NCBI GenBank assembly: GCA_018222965.1
Contig: JAAEZH010000013.1
Span: 61,342 to 125,341 of the forward strand
Length of the DNA stretch: 64,000 bases
From: Bacteroidota bacterium
GTDB taxonomy: Bacteria > Bacteroidota > Bacteroidia > Chitinophagales > Saprospiraceae
Direction of reading: 5' to 3'
The position numbers and the translations under genes are program-made. Each line of letters opens with the position of its first letter. Positions within the stretch are counted from its first letter, which is position 1. This document shows positions 1-8,055 of the stretch, piece by piece. The notes beneath the pieces are model-generated. The model was not told where the DNA came from. It made no database searches and saw nothing but the letters and a program-made list of their open reading frames with translations.

Positions 1-124
1 TGAAAGATTGGTAAAAACCAGCTCCGGGCCCAAAAAATTGGCAGGTCTATAAAAGGTTCACTATCTTGACCGATCCACTATCAGCCCGGGCTTACCACAG
101 CTCGGATAAAACACGAGAGCTTAC

Positions 125-1048
125 ATGCGAATAGTCTTTATGGGAACGCCCGATTTTGCTGTTCCGTCCCTTGCCACCCTTGTAGAAAATGGATTTGAAG
201 TTGTTGGCGTCATTACGGCAACCGACAAAATGGGGGGAAGAGGCAAGAAAGTCCTGATCGAATCGGCCGTCAAAAAATATGCCCGCTCCAAAGGTTTACC
301 CATCCTCCAGCCCCCTAACCTGAAGGATCCGACTTTCGTCGAAAATCTTCGCGCCCTGCAGGCAGATTTACAGGTTGTGGTCGCATTCCGCATGTTGCCG
401 GAAGTTGTTTGGGATATGCCCGCTATTGGCACCATTAACCTGCACGCCTCTCTGCTGCCAAAATATCGAGGGGCAGCTCCGATTAACTGGGCAATCATTC
501 ATGGGGAAACGGAAACGGGTGTTACCACATTTTTCCTGAAACACGAAATTGATACCGGCGATTTGTTGCTTCAAAGACGCATGGCCATTAATGAGGATGA
601 CACGGCAGGCGACTTACACGACCGACTCATGGATCTGGGGTCTGAAGTCGTTTTGGAGAGCGTAAAAATGATAGAATCCGGGGATTATGAGTTGCAACCG
701 CAGGACAATAGTCAGGTAAGTAAAGCTCCAAAAATATTCCAGGAAACCTGTGAAATCAACTTTGACCAGACAACCAAAAAGGTTTATGATTTTATACGGG
801 GAATGAGCCCCTATCCTACCGCCTGGACCACACTCGACGAAAAGAAGCTAAAAATTCTCAAAGCTTGTCCGGTTTATGAAGAACCGGGAAAATCGCCCGG
901 GAAAATCACAACCGATAATAAAGATTATCTTCGATTTGCCACCGTTGATGGTCAAATTGATGTATTAGAATTACAGCTTGCCGGCCGCAAGCGAATGAAT
1001 GTCAAAGACTTTCTAAACGGCTACACTATCAAAAACCCGGAACAATGA
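125..1048 (+). CDS. fmt: Methionyl-tRNA formyltransferase
   Basis: Transfers the formyl group of 10-formyl-tetrahydrofolate to Met-tRNA(fMet), which initiates bacterial translation in the cytosol. The 307-residue length is normal. It opens with the family start MRIVFMGTPDFAVPSL. The catalytic Asn-x-His pair is visible at about N105 and H107 in INLHASLLPKYRGAAPINW, and the third catalytic residue at about D143 in HEIDTGD. The C-terminal tRNA-binding domain occupies roughly residues 205-305. The ATG at 125 gives the complete N-terminus. The stop overlaps the next start by 4 bases (ATGA), so the transporter gene is probably translationally coupled to it. fmt often sits with def or priA, but no such partner is visible in the 124 bases upstream. 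Confidence 0.97.
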   Translation: MRIVFMGTPDFAVPSLATLVENGFEVVGVITATDKMGGRGKKVLIESAVKKYARSKGLPILQPPNLKDPTFVENLRALQADLQVVVAFRMLPEVVWDMPAIGTINLHASLLPKYRGAAPINWAIIHGETETGVTTFFLKHEIDTGDLLLQRRMAINEDDTAGDLHDRLMDLGSEVVLESVKMIESGDYELQPQDNSQVSKAPKIFQETCEINFDQTTKKVYDFIRGMSPYPTAWTTLDEKKLKILKACPVYEEPGKSPGKITTDNKDYLRFATVDGQIDVLELQLAGRKRMNVKDFLNGYTIKNPEQ

Positions 1049-2358
1049 AAAAACTTGCATTACACTGGCAAATATTGATCGGTATGGTTGGCGGTGCCAT
1101 TTTTGGCCTCATTGCCGCCCAGTTTAATATGAATCAGTTGGTCATCGACTGGATCGCCCCATTCGGAACGATCTTCGTCAACCTCTTAAAACTGATTGCC
1201 GTTCCTCTTATCATTGCCTCTTTGATCAAGGGCGTTTCCGATCTGGAAGACATCTCCAAGTTGTCTCAGATGGGTGGAAAAACAATCCTTTTTTACCTGA
1301 TCACAACCGTCGTAGCTGTTACGCTCGGACTCTTGTTGGTAAACATCATTCAACCGGGTAAACTCATAGAAGAAGATACCCGCATCGAACTGGTTGAAGC
1401 CTACGGAGGGGATGCGGAAGCCAAAATTCTGGATGCCGGTAAAAAGAAAGACCAGGGGCCACTCCAGGCATTGGAAGATCTGGTACCCTCCAATATTTTT
1501 GCGGCTGCTTCCGATAACGGCAATATGCTCCAGGTCATTTTCTTTGTCATATTTTTTGGCATAGGTATCATTCTTATCCCGGATAAAAAGCGAAGACCCG
1601 TCAAGGAGTTTTTTGATAGTTTGAATGAGGTCATATTAAAGTTGATTGACCTGATAATGCTCTTTGCGCCTTATGGTGTTTTTGCTCTGTTGGCAAAGCT
1701 GATTGTTGAATCTCCCAGCGGAGACATTTTCATCGCCCTGCTTGGATATGGCGCAACGGTAATTGCTGGTTTGGCACTGATGGTATTCGGCTTTTATCCC
1801 CTGATCGTCAAACTTTTTACCGGAAAAAGTTACAGCTTCTTCTTTAAAGGTATTGCCCCGGCCCAACTTCTGGCTTTTTCAACGAGTTCCAGTGCTGCGA
1901 CACTCCCGGTAACCATGGAGCGGGTGGAGGAACACCTGGGCGTGGATGAAGAAGTAGCCAGCTTTGTACTCCCCATCGGAGCTACCATAAATATGGATGG
2001 AACCAGTTTGTACCAGGCCGTAGCTGCTGTATTCATTGCACAGGCTTTCAATATTGACTTGTCTATTGGGGCACAACTGGGCATTATTTTAACAGCCACT
2101 TTAGCTTCTATCGGTTCGGCAGCTGTACCAAGTGCAGGTATCGTTATGTTAGTGATCGTGCTTGCACAGGCCGGAATTCCGGAGGCAGGAATTGCTTTAA
2201 TCTTTGCTGTAGACCGTCCACTGGATATGTGTCGAACTGTCGTAAATGTAACCGGGGATGCAACAGTCGCCATGTCCGTGGCAAAAAGTGAAAACAAATT
2301 GGGCGATCCACATGTAAAAGATTGGGACGATCATTATCAGAAAGAAGAAAATAGCTAA
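1045..2358 (+). CDS. Dicarboxylate/amino acid:cation symporter (DAACS/SLC1 family)
   Basis: A 437-residue inner-membrane carrier of the GltP/DctA/SLC1 family, which imports glutamate, aspartate or C4-dicarboxylates with Na+ or H+. Family hallmarks are present: the serine-rich re-entrant loop AFSTSSSAATLPVTMERVEE near residues 275-295 and the NMDGT substrate/cation motif near residue 317. Helices cover most of the chain, with a charged periplasmic or loop insert near residues 110-145 (EDTRIELVEAYGGDAEAK). The C-terminal tail DWDDHYQKEENS is acidic. The start overlaps fmt by 4 bases and the stop lies 1 base before the next gene, so co-transcription is likely. The exact substrate cannot be decided from sequence. 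Confidence 0.93.
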   Translation: MKKLALHWQILIGMVGGAIFGLIAAQFNMNQLVIDWIAPFGTIFVNLLKLIAVPLIIASLIKGVSDLEDISKLSQMGGKTILFYLITTVVAVTLGLLLVNIIQPGKLIEEDTRIELVEAYGGDAEAKILDAGKKKDQGPLQALEDLVPSNIFAAASDNGNMLQVIFFVIFFGIGIILIPDKKRRPVKEFFDSLNEVILKLIDLIMLFAPYGVFALLAKLIVESPSGDIFIALLGYGATVIAGLALMVFGFYPLIVKLFTGKSYSFFFKGIAPAQLLAFSTSSSAATLPVTMERVEEHLGVDEEVASFVLPIGATINMDGTSLYQAVAAVFIAQAFNIDLSIGAQLGIILTATLASIGSAAVPSAGIVMLVIVLAQAGIPEAGIALIFAVDRPLDMCRTVVNVTGDATVAMSVAKSENKLGDPHVKDWDDHYQKEENS

Positions 2359-2359
2359 T

Positions 2360-3673
2360 ATGCGAAAGCAACCCATCTTATTCTTTTGTCTGGGCATTCT
2401 GCTCACTTTTGGAAGTTGTATAGTGGCCGAAAATGAATACGCCGCTCTTCCTCCCGGTAAATGGCGGGGAGTATTGCAATTGGACCCTACCGCTTTTGTG
2501 CCCCCTGAGGAGAAAGGAGAATCTATTATTTCACAGGAGGATTACACCAAAGACCTGTTGGAAGGTTCTCTCCCCTTTCAATTTGAAGTTATTTATGAAA
2601 ACGAAGAGGACTTCTATATTGAATTCATCAACGGGGACGAGCGGATCAAGGTAACAGATATTGGTTTTGGTCGGAATATCCGAACGGCAATTGATACGGT
2701 TTACATTGATTTTCCGGTTTATGATTCTTACATTCAGGCTCAGTTTAGAGAGAGTGTATTAGACGGCAACTGGGTAGTCCGATATAAGAAAGATTATAAG
2801 ATTCCGTTTACTGCTCAGCACGGTGTAGCCGGCAGATACCCCGATATTTTTGAAGAACCCGGTGCCGATCTTTCCGGAAAATGGGAGGTTACCTTCTCCC
2901 CCGGAGATGATCCCTGGCCGGCTATCGGAGAGTTTACACAAAACGGCAATCAACTCACAGGTACTTTCCTTACAGAAACCGGAGATTACCGCTATCTCGA
3001 AGGAGCTGTTGAGGGAGACTGGTTTTCCATGTCGGTTTTCGACGGATCTCATGCCTTCTTGTTTGATGGCAAGATCCTATCGGAGGATTCTATTATTGGA
3101 AGCTTCAAATCCGGGACACATTATGAAACGACCTGGGAAGCTATTAGAAATCCCAATGCAGAAATCCGCGATCCGGATTCGCTTACCTTCCTAAAACCCG
3201 AAGCCGGCCCATTCACCTTCTCTTTCCCGGATGTAGAAGGTAATATGGTCAGCCTGGATGATCCGGCCTTTCAGGGAAAGCGCAAAATCATTCAGATCCT
3301 GGGAACCTGGTGTCCGAATTGTCGGGATGAAACCCGCTTTTTAAGGGACTATCTGGCCAACAACCCAAACGATGACCTCGTTGTAATCGGACTTGCCTTT
3401 GAGCGATACGACGATTCGGCGAAAGCCCGCGAAGTTATAAGCCGTTATGTCGAAAAAATGGAATTGCCCTATCCTGTTTTACATGCAGGCAGTTCCAATA
3501 AGTCGGAGGCAGCCAAGGCATTACCGATGCTAAATCACGTAATGTCTTATCCGACTTTAATATTTCTGGATGAAAACAACGAAGTACAACGTATCCATAC
3601 CGGATTTGCCGGGCCGGCTACCAGCACATACCAGCAATTTGTAAAAGACTTTGAAGCCTTCGTGGCTCAATAA
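2360..3673 (+). CDS. TlpA/ResA-type thioredoxin-fold lipoprotein
   Basis: An exported 437-residue protein with a C-terminal thioredoxin-like domain of the TlpA/ResA type. The N-terminus MRKQPILFFCLGILLTFGSC is a signal peptide ending in a lipobox-like Cys at about residue 20, so it is probably lipid-anchored. Residues 30-280 form an uncharacterised beta-rich region typical of Bacteroidota TlpA proteins. The redox site is WCPNC with cysteines at 318 and 321 in GTWCPNCRDE, followed by MSYPTLIFLDE with the cis-proline loop. The likely role is thiol-disulfide exchange or cytochrome maturation in the envelope, but the partner is unknown. It follows the symporter by 1 base and precedes the fusion gene by 21 bases. 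Confidence 0.88.
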   Translation: MRKQPILFFCLGILLTFGSCIVAENEYAALPPGKWRGVLQLDPTAFVPPEEKGESIISQEDYTKDLLEGSLPFQFEVIYENEEDFYIEFINGDERIKVTDIGFGRNIRTAIDTVYIDFPVYDSYIQAQFRESVLDGNWVVRYKKDYKIPFTAQHGVAGRYPDIFEEPGADLSGKWEVTFSPGDDPWPAIGEFTQNGNQLTGTFLTETGDYRYLEGAVEGDWFSMSVFDGSHAFLFDGKILSEDSIIGSFKSGTHYETTWEAIRNPNAEIRDPDSLTFLKPEAGPFTFSFPDVEGNMVSLDDPAFQGKRKIIQILGTWCPNCRDETRFLRDYLANNPNDDLVVIGLAFERYDDSAKAREVISRYVEKMELPYPVLHAGSSNKSEAAKALPMLNHVMSYPTLIFLDENNEVQRIHTGFAGPATSTYQQFVKDFEAFVAQ

Positions 3674-3694
3674 AAACAGAGACCTTCGAGTAAT

Positions 3695-6154
3695 ATGGCA
3701 CAAACAAACGTTCAAATACTTTTTCACCGTTCCCAAAAACATCAGGCAGCTCAAATTCAATCTGACCTGGGAACGACTGATTACAATTTTAAGCTTATTG
3801 ATGCCAGTCAGTCAAATAACTGGGCCCAACAAATAGAAAAGCGAGACCCCCTCATCTGGATGATCAGCGACAACTACCTCAAGTCGACCGCTGCCATGAA
3901 TGGGGCCATGGAAATTCTCGAAAACAGAAAAGGAGCAAAAGACACCCTAATTGTTGTCTCTCCCGGCCTGTATCCCGACAATGACCTCGAAATCATCAAC
4001 GAAGTGCCTACTGCCTTTGAGCGCATGGGGGATGTTATTCCCTACATGAATTTCTGGCAAACGGAATACCTCGACATGCGCAAATGGAAGCGCAACCTTC
4101 CGGATGAAGACCAGGGAGATTTTGAAGTTAAGTTGCAAACCGTGCGGGAGATTTCCTCCAAAATCGGGGAGTTTTTGCGCATTTTGCGTACCCTGCCCTA
4201 CCATCCTTTTAGCGATTTAGTCAATAAAGAATACAAAGCATTCTTTAAACTGGTACAGGATCCCGATGGGCATAAGAATCTGGAAATCAGCAGCAAGCAG
4301 GAACTGGTTAACCTCATAGAATCCTCCTCCGACGAATTGATCCGGGAAAATGAGACGCTAAAAGAAGAGGAGGAAGAAGACCCGCCGATTTCCATCGAAG
4401 ATATTCCCGGGATGGATTTGCTTTCAAAAGCGAATAACGTACTCAACAAACTGGAAGAAGAAATCGAATCTCCGGCAGAGGAACAAGACGACAACGAAGG
4501 CCCTGCTGATCCCATTCCGGATGCCAGTACGGAAGAACCCGATGCCATGGCAGAATCGGATGAGGAAGACGGAGGGTTTGAAGATATGGAGGAACCAGAA
4601 AAGACGGATGAACCTGTTTTCGAAGAAGAAGAAGAAGAAGAAGAAGAAGAAGAAGAAGATTGGCGGATAGACCTACAACTGGCTACCCATAAGATTATGG
4701 AGGGCGGAACTGAAGAAGGCATCGAGGATTTAAACCAAATCATCGAAAACCACCCGGAAGCCGCAGAACCCCGTTTTCGGTTAGCTCTTTCTTTGCTCGA
4801 ACACGAAGATGATCCTGCAGGAGCAACCGAGCAACTTTTAAAGGTGTGCGAAATTGATCCGGAACATACTACTGCCCGTTTTTTACTGGGAGAATTAGCA
4901 GAATGGCGGGAAGATCACGATCGTGCGCGGGAGTATTATGAGCAGGTTCGTAAACTGGACAAAGACTTTCCGGATGTTTACTATCGCCTTGGAATGTTGT
5001 ATTCGAAGCATTTTCCGGAAGCACCCGGCATCACAAAAAAATATTTAAAAAAGGCGCTCAAGCAGGATCCGGACCGGGCAGATGCTCATTATCAACTGGC
5101 CTTGTTGTATCAGGAACGTTTATTTAAAGCCAAAAAAGCGCGGAAGCATTATAAAAAGACACTTAAATACTTACCCGAACACCCCTTCGCCAATTATGAT
5201 CTTGCCTTAATTGCGCATCAGGAAGGCGATCTGGAAAAGGCACGGGATTATTACCTAAAGGCTGTGGAAATCAATCCGGAACTCAGGACACCCGAGAATG
5301 AGGATGCTTTTAGCCTTCCGGCGAAAGAAGATCCCGTTTCGGCGAAAGCCGCAGAAGAACCTGAAAAAGCAGCAACTCCCCCTTCAGACCCCAGAGTGGT
5401 ACTCATTACCGGTGCCACATCCGGAATAGGAAAAGCTACCGCCAGAAAGTTTGCCCGGAACGGGTATAAGCTTATTCTAACCGGGCGCCGGGAAGACCGG
5501 CTTGAAAAATTACAGGAAGAGCTGGAAAAGGAATTTTACGAAGGATTTTATCAGATATCTTCTTTTGATGTCCGGAAAGAAAAATCGGTTAATAAAGCGA
5601 TTGCTGCCCTCGAAGGACGTTGGGCCGAAGTGGACATTCTAATAAATAATGCCGGCCTTGCCATGGGATTTGCACCGGTTCAGGAAGGAGATTCGGAACA
5701 TTGGAATACCATGATTGACACCAATGTAAAAGGGCTGCTATACATGACTCGTGCCGTTTCTCCGGGCATGGTCAAGCGGAGAGTCGGGCACATCATTAAT
5801 GTTTGTAGCACGGCCGGAAAAGAAGTATATCCGAATGGCAATGTTTACTGCGCCAGCAAACACGCTGTAGATGCCTTAACCAAATCCTTTCGGATTGATT
5901 TATACAAACATGGCATTCGGGTGGGACAAGTAGCTCCGGGCCATGTAGAAGAAACAGAATTTGCGCTGGTTCGTTTTGAAGGAGATGAAGACAAGGCCAA
6001 AATATATGAAGATTTTAAACCGCTTACATCCAAAGACGTCGCTGAAACGATCTATTTCATGGCAACTCAGCCACCGCATGTAAACATCCAGGATGTGTTG
6101 CTAATGGGTACCCAACAAGCGGGTTCTAACTTTATAGACAGAAGTGGTCGTTGA
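3695..6154 (+). CDS. TIR-like / TPR / short-chain dehydrogenase fusion protein
   Basis: An 819-residue cytosolic fusion. Residues 1-130 look TIR-like: an opening beta strand NVQILFHRS, then IWMISDNYLKSTAAMNGAME with a Glu at about 73 where NAD-cleaving TIR domains carry their catalytic acid. Residues 200-320 are very acidic and low-complexity, ending in twelve Glu encoded by a pure GAA run. Residues about 325-530 are TPR repeats (HYQLALLYQERLFKAKKARK, NYDLALIAHQEGDLEKARDY). Residues 565-819 are a complete classical SDR: TGATSGIG near 572-579, NNAG, and the catalytic YCASK with Tyr718 and Lys722, closest to YdfG-type dehydrogenases. TIR activity is inferred. The stop TGA abuts the convergent thioesterase stop directly. 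Confidence 0.82.
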   Translation: MAQTNVQILFHRSQKHQAAQIQSDLGTTDYNFKLIDASQSNNWAQQIEKRDPLIWMISDNYLKSTAAMNGAMEILENRKGAKDTLIVVSPGLYPDNDLEIINEVPTAFERMGDVIPYMNFWQTEYLDMRKWKRNLPDEDQGDFEVKLQTVREISSKIGEFLRILRTLPYHPFSDLVNKEYKAFFKLVQDPDGHKNLEISSKQELVNLIESSSDELIRENETLKEEEEEDPPISIEDIPGMDLLSKANNVLNKLEEEIESPAEEQDDNEGPADPIPDASTEEPDAMAESDEEDGGFEDMEEPEKTDEPVFEEEEEEEEEEEEDWRIDLQLATHKIMEGGTEEGIEDLNQIIENHPEAAEPRFRLALSLLEHEDDPAGATEQLLKVCEIDPEHTTARFLLGELAEWREDHDRAREYYEQVRKLDKDFPDVYYRLGMLYSKHFPEAPGITKKYLKKALKQDPDRADAHYQLALLYQERLFKAKKARKHYKKTLKYLPEHPFANYDLALIAHQEGDLEKARDYYLKAVEINPELRTPENEDAFSLPAKEDPVSAKAAEEPEKAATPPSDPRVVLITGATSGIGKATARKFARNGYKLILTGRREDRLEKLQEELEKEFYEGFYQISSFDVRKEKSVNKAIAALEGRWAEVDILINNAGLAMGFAPVQEGDSEHWNTMIDTNVKGLLYMTRAVSPGMVKRRVGHIINVCSTAGKEVYPNGNVYCASKHAVDALTKSFRIDLYKHGIRVGQVAPGHVEETEFALVRFEGDEDKAKIYEDFKPLTSKDVAETIYFMATQPPHVNIQDVLLMGTQQAGSNFIDRSGR
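4622..4657 (+). repeat. GAA trinucleotide run inside the fusion gene
   Basis: Twelve consecutive GAA codons encode a run of twelve Glu in the acidic linker between the TIR-like and TPR parts. Replication slippage would change linker length in whole residues without breaking the frame. Confidence 0.95.
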
Positions 6155-6667
6155 TCAACGGGTAAATAAGGTCCGAATTTCACCGGCATCTTTAGGGTCC
6201 AGTCTTCCACCGAGGATCAGGCGAAGTTCACGACGGCGCATGGCCCCGTCATACATTTCCTGCTCGTCTTTGGTAAGCGGAATTACGGGTGGAATGGCAC
6301 AGGGCTGTTTATTGTCATCCAGACCTACGAATGTAAAATAAGCATCGTTGCATCGGCGGGCCTCTCCCCCTTTGATTGAATCGGCAAACACTTCGACATA
6401 GATTTCCACCGAAGTATTAAAGGCTCTGGTTACACGCGCATGGAGGGTAATGACATCGCCCAACGGAATCGGGCGCTGGAAAGACACATGATCTACAGAG
6501 GCAGTAACAACATAGGACTCACAATGACGCCCGGCACAAATCCCAGCGGCAATATCCATCCACCGCATCAGATTACCTCCCATCAGATTGTGCAGTGGAT
6601 TTGTATCGTTGGGCATAACCATCTCAGTCATAATGGTTACCGATTCGCTGATTTTTTTACCTTTCAT
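6155..6667 (-). CDS. Acyl-CoA thioesterase, hotdog fold (YciA/BFIT type)
   Basis: Hydrolyses acyl-CoA to free acid and CoA in the cytosol. The 170-residue single hotdog domain has the subfamily signature MPNDTNPLHNLMGGNLMRWM near residues 18-37, with Asn/Asp acid-base residues and the long helix, followed by ASVDHVSFQRPIPLGDVITL. Length and motifs match the YciA-like group. The tail after residue 125 (PPVIPLTKDEQEMYDGAMRR) is the usual charged C-terminal helix. The gene is convergent with the fusion gene: the palindrome TGATCA supplies both stop codons with no bases between them, and no terminator hairpin is evident there. Acyl-chain preference cannot be read from the sequence. Confidence 0.93.
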   Translation of the reverse strand: MKGKKISESVTIMTEMVMPNDTNPLHNLMGGNLMRWMDIAAGICAGRHCESYVVTASVDHVSFQRPIPLGDVITLHARVTRAFNTSVEIYVEVFADSIKGGEARRCNDAYFTFVGLDDNKQPCAIPPVIPLTKDEQEMYDGAMRRRELRLILGGRLDPKDAGEIRTLFTR

Positions 6668-6700
6668 ATTTTGTAATTACGCTGCTGTCTAGTATGCTAA

Positions 6701-7099
6701 TTAACGGATCATTACGCCCTTTGTTTCCAAAAAGGGAAGTGGTGTGAAATATTCCACGTCGATACTGCCTTTTACGAAGACGTATTTTTTGTCATACATA
6801 TGTCCGTCATAGGTGAAACTGATCCAGAATTCATTGGTCAGGTCCAGAATAGATTCATGCATAGGCTCTATAAGGACTGATTTTTCCGGGCCGATCTCTT
6901 CGAAGAAATGACGCAACACCGTAGTTTCTTTTTCAACGCCATCCAGTTTCCCGTATCCTTTAGAATTGACGAGAACATTCTGAATCGGATTCTCTTTCAT
7001 ATTGATTACGTAAGAATCCCAGATACCCGGCTCTCCTTCCCGCGGTGCGATGGCAATAGCCAGTTCTTCTACCTTTGGCTGTGGTATATCCTTCTTCAT
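6701..7099 (-). CDS. Conserved small protein of unknown function, coupled to lipB
   Basis: A 132-residue soluble protein with no signal peptide or membrane segment. I do not recognise a characterised domain. It contains an acidic N-terminal half (VEELAIAIAPREGEPGIWDS) and the segment LVNSKGYGKLDGVEKETTVL, followed by alternating beta-like strands such as LTNEFWISFTYDGHMYDKKY. Its start overlaps the lipB stop by 4 bases (ATGA), which implies translational coupling. A link to lipoate metabolism is only an inference from this neighbour. The thioesterase follows 33 bases downstream on the same strand. Confidence 0.8.
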   Translation of the reverse strand: MKKDIPQPKVEELAIAIAPREGEPGIWDSYVINMKENPIQNVLVNSKGYGKLDGVEKETTVLRHFFEEIGPEKSVLIEPMHESILDLTNEFWISFTYDGHMYDKKYVFVKGSIDVEYFTPLPFLETKGVMIR

Positions 7100-7794
7100 A
7101 TAGACTTAAATTCAAATCCAAATAAATTGCGAAAACGCGTTTTTAGTTTATCCTTGATCTCCTCTACATCAATTTCTCGTCCCAGTTCCTTTTGCAAACT
7201 GGTTACATCTTTGTCTTCATCTTCAATTCCACAGGGAATGATGTGCTTGAAAAAATGGAGGTCCGTGTTTACATTAAAGGCAAATCCGTGCATGCTAACC
7301 CAGCGACTCATATGTACGCCTATTGCACAAATTTTGCGATCCGGGTTTTTGAGCCATACACCGGTATATCCCTCGATACGTTCTCCAATCAGACCATAAT
7401 CTTCCATTACCTGAATGACAATCTCTTCAAGCGTTCGAACATACCGATGTATATCCGTAAAAAATCCATCCAGGTCAAAAATTGGATAGCCAACAACCTG
7501 GCCTGGTCCGTGGTAAGTAATATCCCCTCCCCGATTTATCGGATAATAAGATATCCCTTTTGCTTCCAGTTCAGACTGGGTCAACAAAAGGTTATCAGCA
7601 CTTCCACTTTTGCCCAGTGTATAAACGGGTGGATGCTCACAGAAAAGCAGGTAATGGAGGCGATCCATGCCTTCATTTTCCGAATCCCGAAGGAGTCGTT
7701 TCCGCTCAACCGATTCCTTTAGCAGGCGGCCCTGCAGGTCCCATGCTTCCTGGTAATCGATCCGGCCTAAATCTCTATAAATTACCCGTTCCAT
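7096..7794 (-). CDS. lipB: Octanoyltransferase (lipoate biosynthesis)
   Basis: Moves octanoyl from acyl carrier protein to the lipoyl domains of 2-oxo-acid dehydrogenases and GcvH, the first step of de novo lipoylation. Family motifs are visible: GGDITYHGPGQVVGYPIFDL, the catalytic Lys region KICAIGVHMSRWVSMHGFA, and the catalytic Cys in HIIPCGI. I chose the ATG at 7794 (MERVIYRDLG) over the in-frame ATG at 7815, because the bases from 7805 to 7812 form a TACATTTG promoter box and the extra residues MYICSRF are not family-like. That gives 232 residues, a usual length. No lipA is seen nearby. Confidence 0.95.
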   Translation of the reverse strand: MERVIYRDLGRIDYQEAWDLQGRLLKESVERKRLLRDSENEGMDRLHYLLFCEHPPVYTLGKSGSADNLLLTQSELEAKGISYYPINRGGDITYHGPGQVVGYPIFDLDGFFTDIHRYVRTLEEIVIQVMEDYGLIGERIEGYTGVWLKNPDRKICAIGVHMSRWVSMHGFAFNVNTDLHFFKHIIPCGIEDEDKDVTSLQKELGREIDVEEIKDKLKTRFRNLFGFEFKSI

Positions 7795-7804
7795 AAATCG
7801 GCTG

Positions 7805-7833
7805 CAAATGTACACAAAATGCCTGTATCAGGC
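7805..7833 (-). promoter_or_regulatory. Probable lipB promoter with overlapping dyad
   Basis: On the minus strand TACATTTG (7812-7805) fits the Bacteroidetes -7 consensus TAnnTTTG and would start transcription a few bases before the lipB ATG, leaving a very short leader. Just upstream, GCCTG-TAT-CAGGC (7821-7833) is a perfect 5-base dyad in the -33/-7 spacer and could be an operator. No clear -33 TTTG is seen at the expected place. Confidence 0.45.
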
Positions 7834-7990
7834 TATAGATTTGGTGGTTGGTTGGTTTGAGAGTTAGTAGGTATGCTGGTTGCTCCTTGTAGGAATATTT
7901 GAGAAAGAAAAATGGCAAGTGTTGCCATGTACAAAAAAGCGCCGAAGTTGCGACACCCTATTCCGAAAAAATCAAAATTCTACATTAAAA

Positions 7991-8019
7991 AAAGAAGCCT
8001 GCCGGATAACCGACAGGCT
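7991..8019 (-). terminator. Rho-independent terminator of the lipoprotein gene
   Basis: Read on the minus strand, AGCCTGTCGG-TTAT-CCGGCAGGCT is a 10-bp hairpin (one G-T pair) followed at once by TCTTTTTTT. It lies 37 bases after the stop of the gene at 8056-9249, a textbook intrinsic terminator. On the plus strand there is no matching T run. Confidence 0.88.
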
Positions 8020-8055
8020 CTGCTTAATGTATTGGGACGATAGCATTTTTATCTC

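Noticed and set aside
1..124. End of an upstream gene or a regulatory leader before fmt
   Set aside because: The stretch begins with TGA but is too short to show any reading frame, and its TATCTTGA near 80 is only a weak promoter match.
4198..4743. Ser-rich 181-residue minus-strand frame
   Set aside because: It is the mirror of the GAA-rich acidic linker in the TIR-like/TPR/SDR gene, a composition artefact.
7795..7815. Longer lipB start MYICSRF
   Set aside because: The bases overlap the TACATTTG promoter box and the added residues are not family-like.
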